A stretch of DNA of 64,000 nucleotides from Caproicibacter sp047833665. GTDB taxonomy: Bacteria > Bacillota > Clostridia > Oscillospirales > Acutalibacteraceae. A program made the translations under genes and the position numbers. The notes under the pieces are model-generated. The model saw only the letters and a list, made by a program, of their open reading frames with translations. It made no database searches and was not told where the DNA came from. Below are positions 1 through 8,437 of this stretch, piece after piece; the first letter of the stretch is position 1, and each line of letters opens with the position of its first letter. The stretch covers positions 2,170,001 to 2,234,000 of the forward strand of contig CP181261.1 in the NCBI GenBank assembly GCA_047833665.1. Direction: 5' to 3'.

Positions 1-554
1 TCACTTAGGACGCTTTTGTTGTAATACAGGAAAATTGACTGTACCGAACGCGGGAAACCGTACAACTTCCCTTCATAACTACATGCTTGCACCGCGCTGG
101 GAGAATTTTCTTCCTTTACTTGATCAGCAAAAATAGTATTTTCATAACAGGCCCCCGCCTGTACCAATGCGCCAAGCTGATCGTGCGGTACACAGAAGAC
201 ATCAGCGGCCGCCGAAACGTCCCTGAGTACAGCCGCTTGTGCCTCATCTTCCTCCTGTACTTTAACGGAAACCTTATAATTTTTGTCGGCATACTGAGAA
301 CAGAAAGACTCTGCCATTTCTTTGAGCATATTTTGGTCATCAGCAGAGCCCCATAGAGTAAGTTCGGCTCCTTGTTCACCCATATCTTCGATATCATTTG
401 ATGCTGAAGATGCTGTTTCTGCCTCAGATTGAGAAGAAACCGAACCGCTGTCTGATGAACTGACAGAACTGTTATTCTGGCAAGCGGTCATTCCAACCGT
501 CAGCAGAGCAACGAGAACGCCTGCCGAAAATTTGCGGAGAAAAGATTGTTTCAT
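1..554 (-). CDS. Sugar ABC transporter substrate-binding lipoprotein, 5' part only (cut by window edge)
   Basis: An open frame reads leftward from an ATG at 552-554 and is still open at base 1, so only about 184 N-terminal residues are present. The protein begins with a signal peptide (MKQSFLRKFSAGVLVALL) ending in a lipobox, GMTAC, so it should be a membrane-anchored lipoprotein. A Ser-rich linker follows, then a fold typical of family 1 (maltose/oligosaccharide) solute-binding proteins: ELTLWGS near residue 62 and a YGFP...YYNKS stretch near the cut. GGAGG at 567-571 is a clear ribosome binding site. The gene would deliver a sugar to a permease encoded to the left of the window. It is separate from the complete MalE-type gene at 46.6-47.9 kb. 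The specific ligand cannot be told. Confidence 0.85.
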   Translation of the reverse strand, partial: MKQSFLRKFSAGVLVALLTVGMTACQNNSSVSSSDSGSVSSQSEAETASSASNDIEDMGEQGAELTLWGSADDQNMLKEMAESFCSQYADKNYKVSVKVQEEDEAQAAVLRDVSAAADVFCVPHDQLGALVQAGACYENTIFADQVKEENSPSAVQACSYEGKLYGFPRSVQSIFLYYNKSVLS

Positions 555-586
555 AGCTTATGTATGCCTCCTACAAAAAGCTTGTA

Positions 587-618
587 GTTATCGAATATAT
601 CAAAAAATATTCGATAAC
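587..618. promoter_or_regulatory. Inverted repeat, candidate operator of the sugar-binding protein gene
   Basis: GTTATCGAATAT and its exact reverse complement ATATTCGATAAC are separated by 8 bases, just upstream of the ribosome binding site of the leftward lipoprotein gene. A half-site, TTCGATAAC, recurs near 751-759. Twelve-base perfect arms at this position suggest a repressor or activator site. The cognate regulator is not in the window. Confidence 0.5.
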
Positions 619-825
619 AATCATTATGTTTTTCGAGAATGATTATACCACCATTAGTTATATATGTCAATAATTTCTATATTGTTTTTATTATTTTGGT
701 GATTATTTTATCATATTATTTATATATCTATACAAGAATTTCGGTGCATTTCGATAACAACTGTTTCTTATTCGAAACATTATGCAACCGTAACGAATTG
801 TTTAAGGATTCACATAAGTCCGAAT

Positions 826-1441
826 AGTGTCAAAAGACGGTTGCGATTTTGAAATTCCGAAAAATAAATTAGGCTGCGCATAACAGGGAATATTCCGGCT
901 ACGCTGATTCTGCGGCGAATTTCCTTGTTCAGCCGTTGCCAAGAGGCTCCCGGGAAACTTTCGCGTATGGCTGCAATCAGCCCTTTATTCGCGTCTGAAA
1001 CTACCCAGAAGGGGTGTTTTCAGACCACGATCTAAAAGACTTTGAAACAATTGAGAATAACTTTCTTTGTCTTTATCCAGCATTGCTCTACGGCGAGGAT
1101 ATCCCTATACCCCTGTTCATTGACACCGCAGACCACCAACACAGCCATGCTGACGACGCGGCCATCCATACGGATTTTTTCATACGGTGCATCTGAATAG
1201 CAACTCGTCAGAGGCCGGCTGCGGGAGAATTGCACCTGCTCTTTAAGGCTTTTCATCATTTCATTGTTGATTGCGGGATGGATTGTTTAGTCAAATCTGT
1301 GGTATCCTTTTTGTGAGTCATTGGGTTATCTCTCGTTCTTTGAATGTCTTTAGCACCATTCATTTTATCGGAGTCCCAATGACTTTTCTATGCCTTGATA
1401 AAATTGCGAACTTTATTGTACTCTATCCTTCTCTTGACACT
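826..1441 (-). mobile_element. Decayed, internally deleted IS256-type element
   Basis: The stretch begins AGTGTCAA and ends with the inverted form TTGACACT. It carries pieces of the transposase sequence seen complete at 27839-29020 (for example the segments matching ARKIS-region, SDANKGLIAAIRESFPG and IRMDGRVVSMAV), but with internal deletions and stops. It cannot encode a transposase. Its right end lies about 60 bases upstream of the promoter of the sugar transferase gene. Confidence 0.8.
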
Positions 1442-1499
1442 ATCAGGTGTTCAATTTGTTACTGCAATTTTAAAAAATAATTCATTTGCTTAAAACCTG

Positions 1500-1508
1500 T
1501 GATATAAT
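1500..1508 (+). promoter_or_regulatory. Extended -10 promoter for the sugar transferase gene
   Basis: TGATATAAT (TGn plus perfect TATAAT) lies 42 bases before the start codon. The -35 region is poor (TTCATT near 1481), as is usual for extended -10 promoters. Confidence 0.55.
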
Positions 1509-1550
1509 GAAAAAATAAGTTTAACAGAATAAGGAAAATGGTGAAGAAAT

Positions 1551-2225
1551 ATGACATATGAGGCTCTCCCTCAGGAAATGAAAAACGAATTTACACAGCA
1601 ATACTGGAATATGCTGCAAAAAAAGCGCGCAACGCTTGCCGTAAAGCGCGCCGTTGATATCATTGCCTCCTTTGTGATTCTGTTGATTTTTTCTCCTGTT
1701 CTGCTGATTTTGGCACTGGCAATTAAGCTCGATTCGCCCGGCCCCGTTTTTTACCGTCAAGTGCGCGTCGGCCGTTACAATCGTGATTTCAAAATTTACA
1801 AATTCCGCACCATGGTTCAAGACGCCGATAAAATCGGTCCGGCAGTGACCACCGGCGAAGACAAACGCATTACAAGAGTGGGTAAATTAATCCGCCGGTG
1901 CAGGCTCGATGAATTTTCTCAGCTAATCAACGTTTTAAACGGCACTATGAGCCTTGTCGGGCCGCGGCCGGAGGTGCGGCGTTATGTGAATGCTTACAGT
2001 CCGGAGGGAATGGCAACTCTCCTCATCAGGCCCGGAATTACAGCACCTTCCAGCATAGCCTTTAAAGATGAAGACCGGCTGTTGGTCGCAGATGCTGACC
2101 CTGATAAGATTTATATTGAACGCATCCTGCCGCCGAAAACGCAGCTGAATCTGGAATATCTGCGCAACATCAGCGTGCTAGGCGATATTAAAATTATGTT
2201 TCAGACCATAGCGGCTGTACTTTAA
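1551..2225 (+). CDS. Undecaprenyl-phosphate sugar-1-phosphate transferase (bacterial sugar transferase family)
   Basis: 224 residues, the usual size of the short WcaJ/PglC-type monotopic phosphoglycosyl transferases. These move a sugar-1-phosphate from a nucleotide sugar to undecaprenyl phosphate as the first step of capsule, exopolysaccharide or glycan assembly at the inner membrane. Visible features: one hydrophobic re-entrant helix at about residues 36-60, the DSPGPVFYRQVRVGR signature at 61-75, KFRTM at 84-88, the catalytic LDE-type motif at 119-121, and SLVGPRPE at 134-141. An AGGAAAA site precedes the ATG at weak spacing. There are no glycosyltransferase neighbours, so the glycan is unknown. 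It is followed after 25 bases by the M23 peptidase, possibly co-transcribed. Confidence 0.9.
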   Translation: MTYEALPQEMKNEFTQQYWNMLQKKRATLAVKRAVDIIASFVILLIFSPVLLILALAIKLDSPGPVFYRQVRVGRYNRDFKIYKFRTMVQDADKIGPAVTTGEDKRITRVGKLIRRCRLDEFSQLINVLNGTMSLVGPRPEVRRYVNAYSPEGMATLLIRPGITAPSSIAFKDEDRLLVADADPDKIYIERILPPKTQLNLEYLRNISVLGDIKIMFQTIAAVL

Positions 2226-2250
2226 GCCATATTTTCAAGGTGAATCTCAT

Positions 2251-3276
2251 ATGATATGGGTAGAACAGCGGGAGATGATACAGTTGTCTTACCATATGAG
2301 AAGAACCTTGAAAATCGTCTTTCTTCTTTTTCTGGCGGTTGTCCTTTTAACGGCCTCCGCCGGCTATCTGCATCAGGCAGTTCCAACACAGGGCACGGAA
2401 GAAAAAAAGGCGGACTACATTAAATATGTTGAGTTTAACGTGCCGTATCTTGCCTTAAAAAAAGCCATGAATATGGATATCGCCTCTCACAAAGAAGGAG
2501 GCAGCCTTAATTGGATTGAAATTCTTGCATACTTAGGGGCAAAATACGGGGGCAATTTCACTCAATATAAAAGCAAAGACATGGATGCCTTTGTGGAAAA
2601 ACTGGAAACCTCCAGCGTTGAAGAAATCACGAAGGATATGAAATATTACAACTATTATTTCCAGGCGTATTCGGCGGTTCTCGGCGGCCTTCTCGGCAAA
2701 TACCGTGAGGACGGCGAGGAAAAATACGGCCTGATCGGCTATTCTCCGATTGCAAAAAACTTTCCGTATACGGACTGTGATGATTTCGGCGCACGGCGCA
2801 CCTACGGTTATTCACGCCCGCATTTAGGGCACGACATGATGGCCGCTACGGGCACACCGGTTATTGCGGTGGAATCCGGAGTTGTGGAGGCGCTTGGCTG
2901 GAACCAGTACGGCGGATGGAGAATCGGCATTCGCAGTTTTGACACCAAACGATATTACTATTATGCACATCTGCGCCAAAACCGACCTTATGCTGCAGGG
3001 CTGGCCGTTGGCCAAACCGTCAAAGCGGGGGACGTCATCGGATATGTGGGGCGCACAGGATACAGCACCAAAGAAAACGTCAATAACATTAAAATCAGCC
3101 ATCTGCATTTTGGGCTGCAGCTCATTTTTGACGAAAGCCAGAAAGAGTGCGATAATGAAATCTGGGTGGATGTCTATGCTCTGACAAAGCTGCTGCGGCA
3201 GCATCAGTCGGAAGTCTACCGCGTGGCAGAGACCAAAGAATTCTACCGCGTAAAGGATATCGAAATAGAATCATAG
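2251..3276 (+). CDS. M23 family metallopeptidase, membrane-anchored
   Basis: 341 residues. A hydrophobic N-terminal segment at about 20-40 is a signal anchor. The C-terminal half is a LytM/M23 peptidoglycan endopeptidase domain: zinc ligands H191 and D195 in HLGHDMM, the H240 region (YYAHL), and the HLH motif at 284-286, followed by a typical beta-sheet end. The middle segment (about 50-180) is unfamiliar and holds many Tyr and Lys residues. All metal ligands are present, so it should be active, unlike degenerate EnvC-type homologues. AAGGTGA at 2237-2243 supports the start at 2251. A later in-frame ATG just before RRTLKIVFLL is also possible. Likely acts outside the cytoplasmic membrane on the cell wall. 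Confidence 0.85.
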   Translation: MIWVEQREMIQLSYHMRRTLKIVFLLFLAVVLLTASAGYLHQAVPTQGTEEKKADYIKYVEFNVPYLALKKAMNMDIASHKEGGSLNWIEILAYLGAKYGGNFTQYKSKDMDAFVEKLETSSVEEITKDMKYYNYYFQAYSAVLGGLLGKYREDGEEKYGLIGYSPIAKNFPYTDCDDFGARRTYGYSRPHLGHDMMAATGTPVIAVESGVVEALGWNQYGGWRIGIRSFDTKRYYYYAHLRQNRPYAAGLAVGQTVKAGDVIGYVGRTGYSTKENVNNIKISHLHFGLQLIFDESQKECDNEIWVDVYALTKLLRQHQSEVYRVAETKEFYRVKDIEIES

Positions 3277-3303
3277 ATTTACAAAAAAGATTTTGTTTTT
3301 CAC

Positions 3304-3332
3304 TTGTCTTTCGGCATATTTATGGGTATGCT
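3304..3332 (+). promoter_or_regulatory. Sigma-A-type promoter for the phasin-like/ABC1 kinase pair
   Basis: TTGTCT (3304-3309), exactly 17 bases, then TATGCT (3327-3332). It lies 36 bases before the start codon at 3368 and after the end of the M23 gene. Confidence 0.55.
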
Positions 3333-3367
3333 AAGAAAAAAGAGATTGGAAAGGAGTTGTCAGTTTT

Positions 3368-3724
3368 ATGATGTCGGAAATCGGAGGAGATCTGAAAAAA
3401 CTGCTGCTGGCCGGTTTGGGTGCAGCCGCAACAACTGCCGAAAAAAGCAAGCAAATTATTGATGAGCTGGTTCAAAAAGGCGAACTTACGCTGGAACAGG
3501 GAAAGGTTCTTAATGAAGAACTCAAGCAAACTTTAAAAGACCGAGTGGACCAACATGTGTCCGTCACAGTAACCAAGACGGTGCCAACAAACGTGCAAAG
3601 CATTATACAAGCCATCTCCAAATTAAACCGGGACGAATTAGAACAGGTAAAAGCTGCGATTGCTCAGCAGGAAAATCTTCAAGTGCCGGAAGCGAACGGA
3701 CAGAAGGAACATGCCGCAGAATAA
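3368..3724 (+). CDS. Phasin-like coiled-coil protein
   Basis: 118 residues, mostly helical and charged, with an N-terminal Ala/Gly/Leu-rich part (LLLAGLGAAATTAEKSKQ) and a long amphipathic segment with KGELTLEQGKVLNEELK. This matches the small phasin/PHA-granule-associated proteins that in Clostridia often sit directly before an ABC1/UbiB kinase gene. AAGGAG at 3351-3356 is the ribosome binding site; the second codon is also ATG. Its stop lies inside the next gene (14-base overlap), pointing to translational coupling. No polyhydroxyalkanoate genes are in the window, so a storage-granule role is not supported. An assembly or chaperone role for the kinase partner is only a guess. Confidence 0.7.
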   Translation: MMSEIGGDLKKLLLAGLGAAATTAEKSKQIIDELVQKGELTLEQGKVLNEELKQTLKDRVDQHVSVTVTKTVPTNVQSIIQAISKLNRDELEQVKAAIAQQENLQVPEANGQKEHAAE

Positions 3725-5297
3725 TTTCGGTGATTATAAAAAACGTTTGGAAGAAATCATGGGAATTCTGCGGAAACATCAGATTTCCCGCGGGCTTAAT
3801 CCAAAGAAACTTCGTCTGATTTTTGAGGACCTCGGACCGACCTATATTAAATTTGGACAAATTATGTCCATGCGCACCGATATGCTTCCTGCGGAGTATT
3901 GCAGCGAACTGAGCCGCCTGCGCACCAATGTGCGTCCCATGTCCTCAGAGGAAGTCAGAGAAACGCTGAAGCAGGAATACGGCAGAGAACCCGAAGAAAT
4001 ATTTGAAAACTTTCAGTGGCGTCCGATCGGTGCCGCCTCCATTGCGCAGGTTCACAGGGCAAAATTAATCACCGGCGAGCATATCGTGGTCAAAGTGGAA
4101 CGTCCGGGTATTTACCGCAAAATGGAGCAGGACGTTTTCCTGCTCCGAAAGGTTTCAGGGCTGCTGAAAATTATCAGCGGAACAGGTGATGCAATCGACT
4201 TTAATCTCGTGATTGACGAGATGTGGAAATCCGCCCAGCAGGAAATGGATTTTCTCCATGAAGCGCAGCAAGCGGAGCAATTTCAGCGCTGCAACGACGG
4301 TATTGCTTACATTGCGGTTCCGCGCGTATTTCGTGAGTACACCACTTCCAAAGTGCTTGTAATGGAAGATATGGACGGCATTCCCATAGACGATGTGAAG
4401 CAACTAAAGCAGCACGGATATGATCCGGCCGAAATTGGGACAAAGCTGGCGGAAAATTATGTAAAACAAATTGTGGATGACGGATTTTTTCACGCCGACC
4501 CTCATCCCGGGAATCTTTTAATCCATGACAAAAAAATCGTATGGCTGGACATGGGGATGATGGGAGTATTGTCTCCGCGAGATCGGTGTCTTTTAAACGG
4601 TGCCATGCGGGCGGTCGCATGCGGAAACGTAAATGATGTAAAAGACGCTTTGCTGTCCATTGTAAAACATACCGGGCCGATTGACCACGCAAGGCTTTAT
4701 TCGGACATCGATGACCTGCTCAACAAATACGGCACGTTCCATGTAGGGAATTTAAAAATGCCGGAACTGTGCGACGATATTTTAGCTCTTGTAAAGCGTC
4801 ATTGTCTTGCCCTTCCGCCTGAATTTTCCATGCTGGGGCGCGGACTAGTGACAATTGAAGGAGTTATCAGCAAATTAAGCCCTGAAATCAGTTTGTTTGA
4901 AATCATTGGCAGTCATCTGTCCGGAGAACTGTTAAAAGACCTAAATGTTCTCGGCGACCTCCGAAAAAGTCTGTATGCACTCTACGGCTCCGGTCGGCAT
5001 ATTCTGGGCATTCCTGCGCAAATGTCCGAATTTCTGAAAATGAGCATCAAAGGCCGGACAAAGGTTAATATTGAATTGACAAACGCAGAGCAGCCTATCC
5101 ACACGGTGGAAAAACTGATTAATCGGCTGATTCTCGGTATTTTGGATGCCGGATTATTCATCGCCTCAGCAATTTTGGGTGCCTCTAATTTACCAAAATG
5201 CTTTCTTGGAATTCCAACACTGAGCGCAGTAGGATTCTTTTTTTCGGTAACGTTGGGATTTTGGATTTTCTGGGCGATGTTCAAACACAGGCGTTGA
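3711..5297 (+). CDS. ABC1/AarF/UbiB-family atypical kinase
   Basis: 528 residues from the ATG at 3711, which overlaps the end of the phasin-like gene. An in-frame ATG at 3660 would add 17 residues lying wholly inside that gene. Family motifs are complete: KFGQ at 47-50 (the KxGQ signature replacing the usual entry to the active site), the Ala-rich loop AASIAQVH at about 108-115, the lysine in VVKVERPG, the catalytic-loop-like HADPHPGN, and DMGMMG in place of DFG. Two hydrophobic segments at the C-terminus should anchor it in the membrane. Family members bind ATP and support isoprenoid lipid or quinone metabolism in other organisms. In Clostridia, which often lack quinones, the substrate is unknown. 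Confidence 0.9.
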   Translation: MPQNNFGDYKKRLEEIMGILRKHQISRGLNPKKLRLIFEDLGPTYIKFGQIMSMRTDMLPAEYCSELSRLRTNVRPMSSEEVRETLKQEYGREPEEIFENFQWRPIGAASIAQVHRAKLITGEHIVVKVERPGIYRKMEQDVFLLRKVSGLLKIISGTGDAIDFNLVIDEMWKSAQQEMDFLHEAQQAEQFQRCNDGIAYIAVPRVFREYTTSKVLVMEDMDGIPIDDVKQLKQHGYDPAEIGTKLAENYVKQIVDDGFFHADPHPGNLLIHDKKIVWLDMGMMGVLSPRDRCLLNGAMRAVACGNVNDVKDALLSIVKHTGPIDHARLYSDIDDLLNKYGTFHVGNLKMPELCDDILALVKRHCLALPPEFSMLGRGLVTIEGVISKLSPEISLFEIIGSHLSGELLKDLNVLGDLRKSLYALYGSGRHILGIPAQMSEFLKMSIKGRTKVNIELTNAEQPIHTVEKLINRLILGILDAGLFIASAILGASNLPKCFLGIPTLSAVGFFFSVTLGFWIFWAMFKHRR

Positions 5298-5399
5298 GTG
5301 AAAACGCAGGCCAAAGCACAGCGGCAGATATCGCAGTCGTCAAAATAAAAACGGCATTTGAATCGTTTTAACGCCGTATTTCTCTGCTGTAGTAATATA

Positions 5400-6462
5400 T
5401 GTAGGTTTGTCAAACATATTGGACAGTATGGGAATGTAAAAATTCAGAAGGAGACAACCAATGAAGAGGACGCATCGGCATATTATTAGAGCGTCTTAAG
5501 TAGATGGAAAGTTGGTTTTCAAAGTCCGCTAAAGAGTAAAAATGGTGTTTGTCATAAAAGCGTTTTTGGTCTTCGCGATGACTGCGTTCCACTTTCCCGT
5601 TGTGCCTAGGGGTATAAGGACGAATTAACTTGTGCCGGATATGAAGTTTAGCGGCAGTGGCTTCGAACAACGTCAGCAGATGTTTCTTGGAAGGTGAGAA
5701 ACGGTTGGTGAATTCAAAACCGTTGTCAGTTTGAACGCATTCTACACGAACGCCGCGCCGGGCAAACCATTCGACAGCTCGTTTTAGAAAGTCAGCAGAA
5801 GAGTAAGTACTCTGTTCAGGGTACGCTGCCAGAAAACGCAGCCTAGAAAATTCATCAATAGCTGTGTACTGGAAAAGCCGAAGCTCAGGGTTGGCAATAC
5901 AGCGCTTTGGAACTACTTTTACATCGATCTGAATGCGCTCTCCGGGATGCGTCATTTGCTCGTATGGCTTTGGCTGATATTTCTTCTTTGGTTTTGATTC
6001 TGGGAACATTCCCATTCGGCGCATTACACGGAACAGACTTTCCGGACATCGTGTGTATCCCCGCTTTTTCAACCGAGACCATAGTTCAATCATACCGAGG
6101 TCGGGATTTCTGCGCCGCATGTCGCGAATCAGCTTTAACTCGGCAGGTGTATGCTGGTTTGGATGACTGTGAGGCCTCCTAGACCGGCAAGCCAACGATT
6201 CTAATGTACCGTCATACCGGGCCATCCAAAAATAGATAAAGGAACGGCTTTTGTTGTATTTTCGGCTTGCACGGCTAACACCGTACTTTTGAGCATAGAT
6301 CATTAGGGATTGCCTAAACTTCATGTCTTGTGTTACACTATTCATGCAGAAATGGGCACTTCCTTTCGGTATGATTTGGTTTGTGTAGCTTTATTTTAAC
6401 CGATGTGTCCATTTCTGTATTTTATTTTTTCTCAACTGTCCAATATGTATTGTAGTCCTACA
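5400..6462 (-). mobile_element. Insertion sequence, IS481/IS1202-like, 1063 bp, copy 1
   Basis: The ends are TGTAGG...CCTACA, with terminal inverted repeats sharing CATATTGGACAGT about 14 bases in. It contains one transposase gene. It is the same length as, and over the regions compared appears identical to, copies at 6490-7552 and 52095-53157. It is flanked by an exact 27-bp direct repeat, which is unusually long. Confidence 0.9.
5410..6345 (-). CDS. DDE transposase of the 1063-bp element (copy 1)
   Basis: 311 residues. An N-terminal helix-turn-helix (KYGVSRASRKYNKSRSFIY, about residues 17-35) is followed by an rve-type integrase core with the three acidic residues in IDVKVV, QTDNGFEF and GKVERSHR. 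The single-frame organisation and core resemble IS481-type transposases. It cuts and joins the element ends. The start follows an AGGAAGTG site at about 6358-6365, and the stop lies 10 bases from the left end. The protein is identical to those of the other two copies, so the element has moved recently. Confidence 0.92.
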   Translation of the reverse strand: MNSVTQDMKFRQSLMIYAQKYGVSRASRKYNKSRSFIYFWMARYDGTLESLACRSRRPHSHPNQHTPAELKLIRDMRRRNPDLGMIELWSRLKKRGYTRCPESLFRVMRRMGMFPESKPKKKYQPKPYEQMTHPGERIQIDVKVVPKRCIANPELRLFQYTAIDEFSRLRFLAAYPEQSTYSSADFLKRAVEWFARRGVRVECVQTDNGFEFTNRFSPSKKHLLTLFEATAAKLHIRHKLIRPYTPRHNGKVERSHREDQKRFYDKHHFYSLADFENQLSIYLRRSNNMPMRPLHWLSPSEFLHSHTVQYV

Positions 6463-6489
6463 GCCGTATTTCTCTGCTGTAGTAATATA

Positions 6490-7552
6490 TGTAGGTTTGT
6501 CAAACATATTGGACAGTATGGGAATGTAAAAATTCAGAAGGAGACAACCAATGAAGAGGACGCATCGGCATATTATTAGAGCGTCTTAAGTAGATGGAAA
6601 GTTGGTTTTCAAAGTCCGCTAAAGAGTAAAAATGGTGTTTGTCATAAAAGCGTTTTTGGTCTTCGCGATGACTGCGTTCCACTTTCCCGTTGTGCCTAGG
6701 GGTATAAGGACGAATTAACTTGTGCCGGATATGAAGTTTAGCGGCAGTGGCTTCGAACAACGTCAGCAGATGTTTCTTGGAAGGTGAGAAACGGTTGGTG
6801 AATTCAAAACCGTTGTCAGTTTGAACGCATTCTACACGAACGCCGCGCCGGGCAAACCATTCGACAGCTCGTTTTAGAAAGTCAGCAGAAGAGTAAGTAC
6901 TCTGTTCAGGGTACGCTGCCAGAAAACGCAGCCTAGAAAATTCATCAATAGCTGTGTACTGGAAAAGCCGAAGCTCAGGGTTGGCAATACAGCGCTTTGG
7001 AACTACTTTTACATCGATCTGAATGCGCTCTCCGGGATGCGTCATTTGCTCGTATGGCTTTGGCTGATATTTCTTCTTTGGTTTTGATTCTGGGAACATT
7101 CCCATTCGGCGCATTACACGGAACAGACTTTCCGGACATCGTGTGTATCCCCGCTTTTTCAACCGAGACCATAGTTCAATCATACCGAGGTCGGGATTTC
7201 TGCGCCGCATGTCGCGAATCAGCTTTAACTCGGCAGGTGTATGCTGGTTTGGATGACTGTGAGGCCTCCTAGACCGGCAAGCCAACGATTCTAATGTACC
7301 GTCATACCGGGCCATCCAAAAATAGATAAAGGAACGGCTTTTGTTGTATTTTCGGCTTGCACGGCTAACACCGTACTTTTGAGCATAGATCATTAGGGAT
7401 TGCCTAAACTTCATGTCTTGTGTTACACTATTCATGCAGAAATGGGCACTTCCTTTCGGTATGATTTGGTTTGTGTAGCTTTATTTTAACCGATGTGTCC
7501 ATTTCTGTATTTTATTTTTTCTCAACTGTCCAATATGTATTGTAGTCCTACA
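6490..7552 (-). mobile_element. Insertion sequence, IS481/IS1202-like, 1063 bp, copy 2
   Basis: Same ends and length as copy 1, same orientation, separated from it by exactly one 27-bp target copy. The right flank repeats 26 of those bases. Probably the first of the two insertions at this site. Confidence 0.9.
6500..7435 (-). CDS. DDE transposase of the 1063-bp element (copy 2)
   Basis: The 311-residue protein is identical to copy 1, with intact helix-turn-helix and D, D, E residues. Promoter and ribosome binding site lie in the right end of the element. Confidence 0.92.
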   Translation of the reverse strand: MNSVTQDMKFRQSLMIYAQKYGVSRASRKYNKSRSFIYFWMARYDGTLESLACRSRRPHSHPNQHTPAELKLIRDMRRRNPDLGMIELWSRLKKRGYTRCPESLFRVMRRMGMFPESKPKKKYQPKPYEQMTHPGERIQIDVKVVPKRCIANPELRLFQYTAIDEFSRLRFLAAYPEQSTYSSADFLKRAVEWFARRGVRVECVQTDNGFEFTNRFSPSKKHLLTLFEATAAKLHIRHKLIRPYTPRHNGKVERSHREDQKRFYDKHHFYSLADFENQLSIYLRRSNNMPMRPLHWLSPSEFLHSHTVQYV

Positions 7553-7582
7553 CCGTATTTCTCTGCTGTAGTAATATACTAC

Positions 7583-7611
7583 TTTACATTATCAATTTCC
7601 TATGGTATAAT
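7583..7611 (+). promoter_or_regulatory. Promoter of tRNA-Leu
   Basis: TTTACA (7583-7588), a 17-base spacer, then TGGTATAAT with TATAAT at 7606-7611: a near-consensus sigma-A promoter that also has an extended -10. It begins only 5 bases after the last target repeat of the insertion sequences, so those insertions just missed it. Confidence 0.75.
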
Positions 7612-7673
7612 ACTTAAATGTAATGAACAAAGCAAGTTGCATTTTGTCCGTTTGATTCATCCGCATAATTTAT

Positions 7674-7760
7674 GCCGCTGTGGTGGAATTGGCAGACACA
7701 AGGGACTTAAAATCCCTCGGTAGCGATACCGTGCCGGTTCGAGTCCGGCCAGCGGCACCA
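7674..7760 (+). tRNA. tRNA-Leu(UAA)
   Basis: 87 bases with encoded CCA. The acceptor stem GCCGCTG pairs with CAGCGGC. The anticodon stem AGGGA/TCCCT encloses CTTAAAA, giving anticodon TAA for UUA codons. A long variable arm (CGGTAGCGATACCG) is typical of class II leucine tRNAs, and the T arm reads GCCGGTTCGAGTCCGGC. Confidence 0.97.
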
Positions 7761-7771
7761 TAAATAAATAC

Positions 7772-7813
7772 CTCCGGGCTCAGTAACGATAATGAGTCCG
7801 GAGTTTTCTTTTT
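7772..7813 (+). terminator. Rho-independent terminator of tRNA-Leu
   Basis: CTCCGGGCTCA pairs with TGAGTCCGGAG (one G-U pair) and is followed by TTTTCTTTTT. Confidence 0.85.
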
Positions 7814-7849
7814 GCCTCTATGCCAATCGTTATGGTCGCCCGAAATGGA

Positions 7850-7879
7850 AACGGAGCAGCGTCAGGCTGCTCCGTTTTT
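7850..7879 (+). terminator. Second terminator-like hairpin
   Basis: AACGGAGCAGC and GCTGCTCCGTT form a strong stem ending in TTTTT, 37 bases after the tRNA terminator. No gene is seen between the two. It may be a remnant of a lost small transcript. Confidence 0.6.
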
Positions 7880-8218
7880 GGTCGCAGGATTGAATATATG
7901 AAGAATACAATGTTACGGAAACGGCAAAAATTGCGGTAATCATATGCATTGCGTTTAAGAACCTGAGTCTTCTAAAAAAGTGAAAATAAAAAGTATGATA
8001 ATGCTCAAAATTGCATCAGCATCGGCATTTACACAAATGTATATAACATGAAAAAACACTTTTTATGTCGTACAAGTGTGGTACAAATTGAGGTCCAAAT
8101 CAGTTTGATGTTCACTTGCACGTTTCATATTTGCAGCTTCTTCTGGATAATATTCATGTGAGTATAGGTGGCTGCAGGACTTATCATCGCAAGATAGGTT
8201 ATACAACGGGTACACAAT
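7880..8218. other. Non-coding stretch with a possible tyrosine recombinase remnant
   Basis: No intact gene. On the minus strand, about 8200 down to 8063, a frame ends HLYSHEYYPEEAANMKRASE and then a stop; another frame gives SPAATYTHMN. Both recall the C-terminal Y-containing end of phage integrases. Its place beside a tRNA gene fits a decayed integrase, but the match is short and made by eye. Confidence 0.25.
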
Positions 8219-8303
8219 CTTTAGCAACATTCATTTTATCGGAGTCCCAATGAATTTTCTATGCCTTGATAAAATTGTGAACTTTATTGTACTCTATCTG
8301 TCA
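8219..8303. mobile_element. Right-end fragment of the IS256-type element
   Basis: The bases closely match the right terminus of the element at 27796-29122 (ATTCATTTTATCGGAGTCCC...AACTTTATTGTACTCTATC), with a few substitutions and no transposase sequence. Confidence 0.8.
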
Positions 8304-8437
8304 GCAAGGACTGAAAACCTCTAAATACCACTGAGATAAACGAATTTGACGCTAAAACACAACATGCCGATTGCCTGCAAAATACACACAGGCAATCGAC
8401 ATGTTTAAATAGGACTAAAAACGCAAACCGTTTGTTT

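Larger units (their letters stand above)
5373..7578. repeat. Three direct copies of a 26-27 bp target sequence flanking two tandem insertion sequences
   Basis: A 27-base sequence starting GCCGTATTTCTCTG occurs at 5373-5399 and 6463-6489, and a 26-base version lacking the first G at 7553-7578. Each boundary abuts TGTAGG or CCTACA of the insertion sequence. The pattern is what two successive insertions into the same site would leave. Confidence 0.9.

Noticed and set aside
639..827. 62-codon plus-strand frame upstream of the IS256 remnant
   Set aside because: AT-rich, no ribosome binding site, no recognisable protein features; it lies in the control region of the leftward sugar-binding gene.
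2824..3204. Long antisense frame over the M23 peptidase (also similar shadows over OppB, GAPDH, dnaX and the GH13 genes)
   Set aside because: Opposite-strand mirror of a gene with clear family motifs; no independent start signals.
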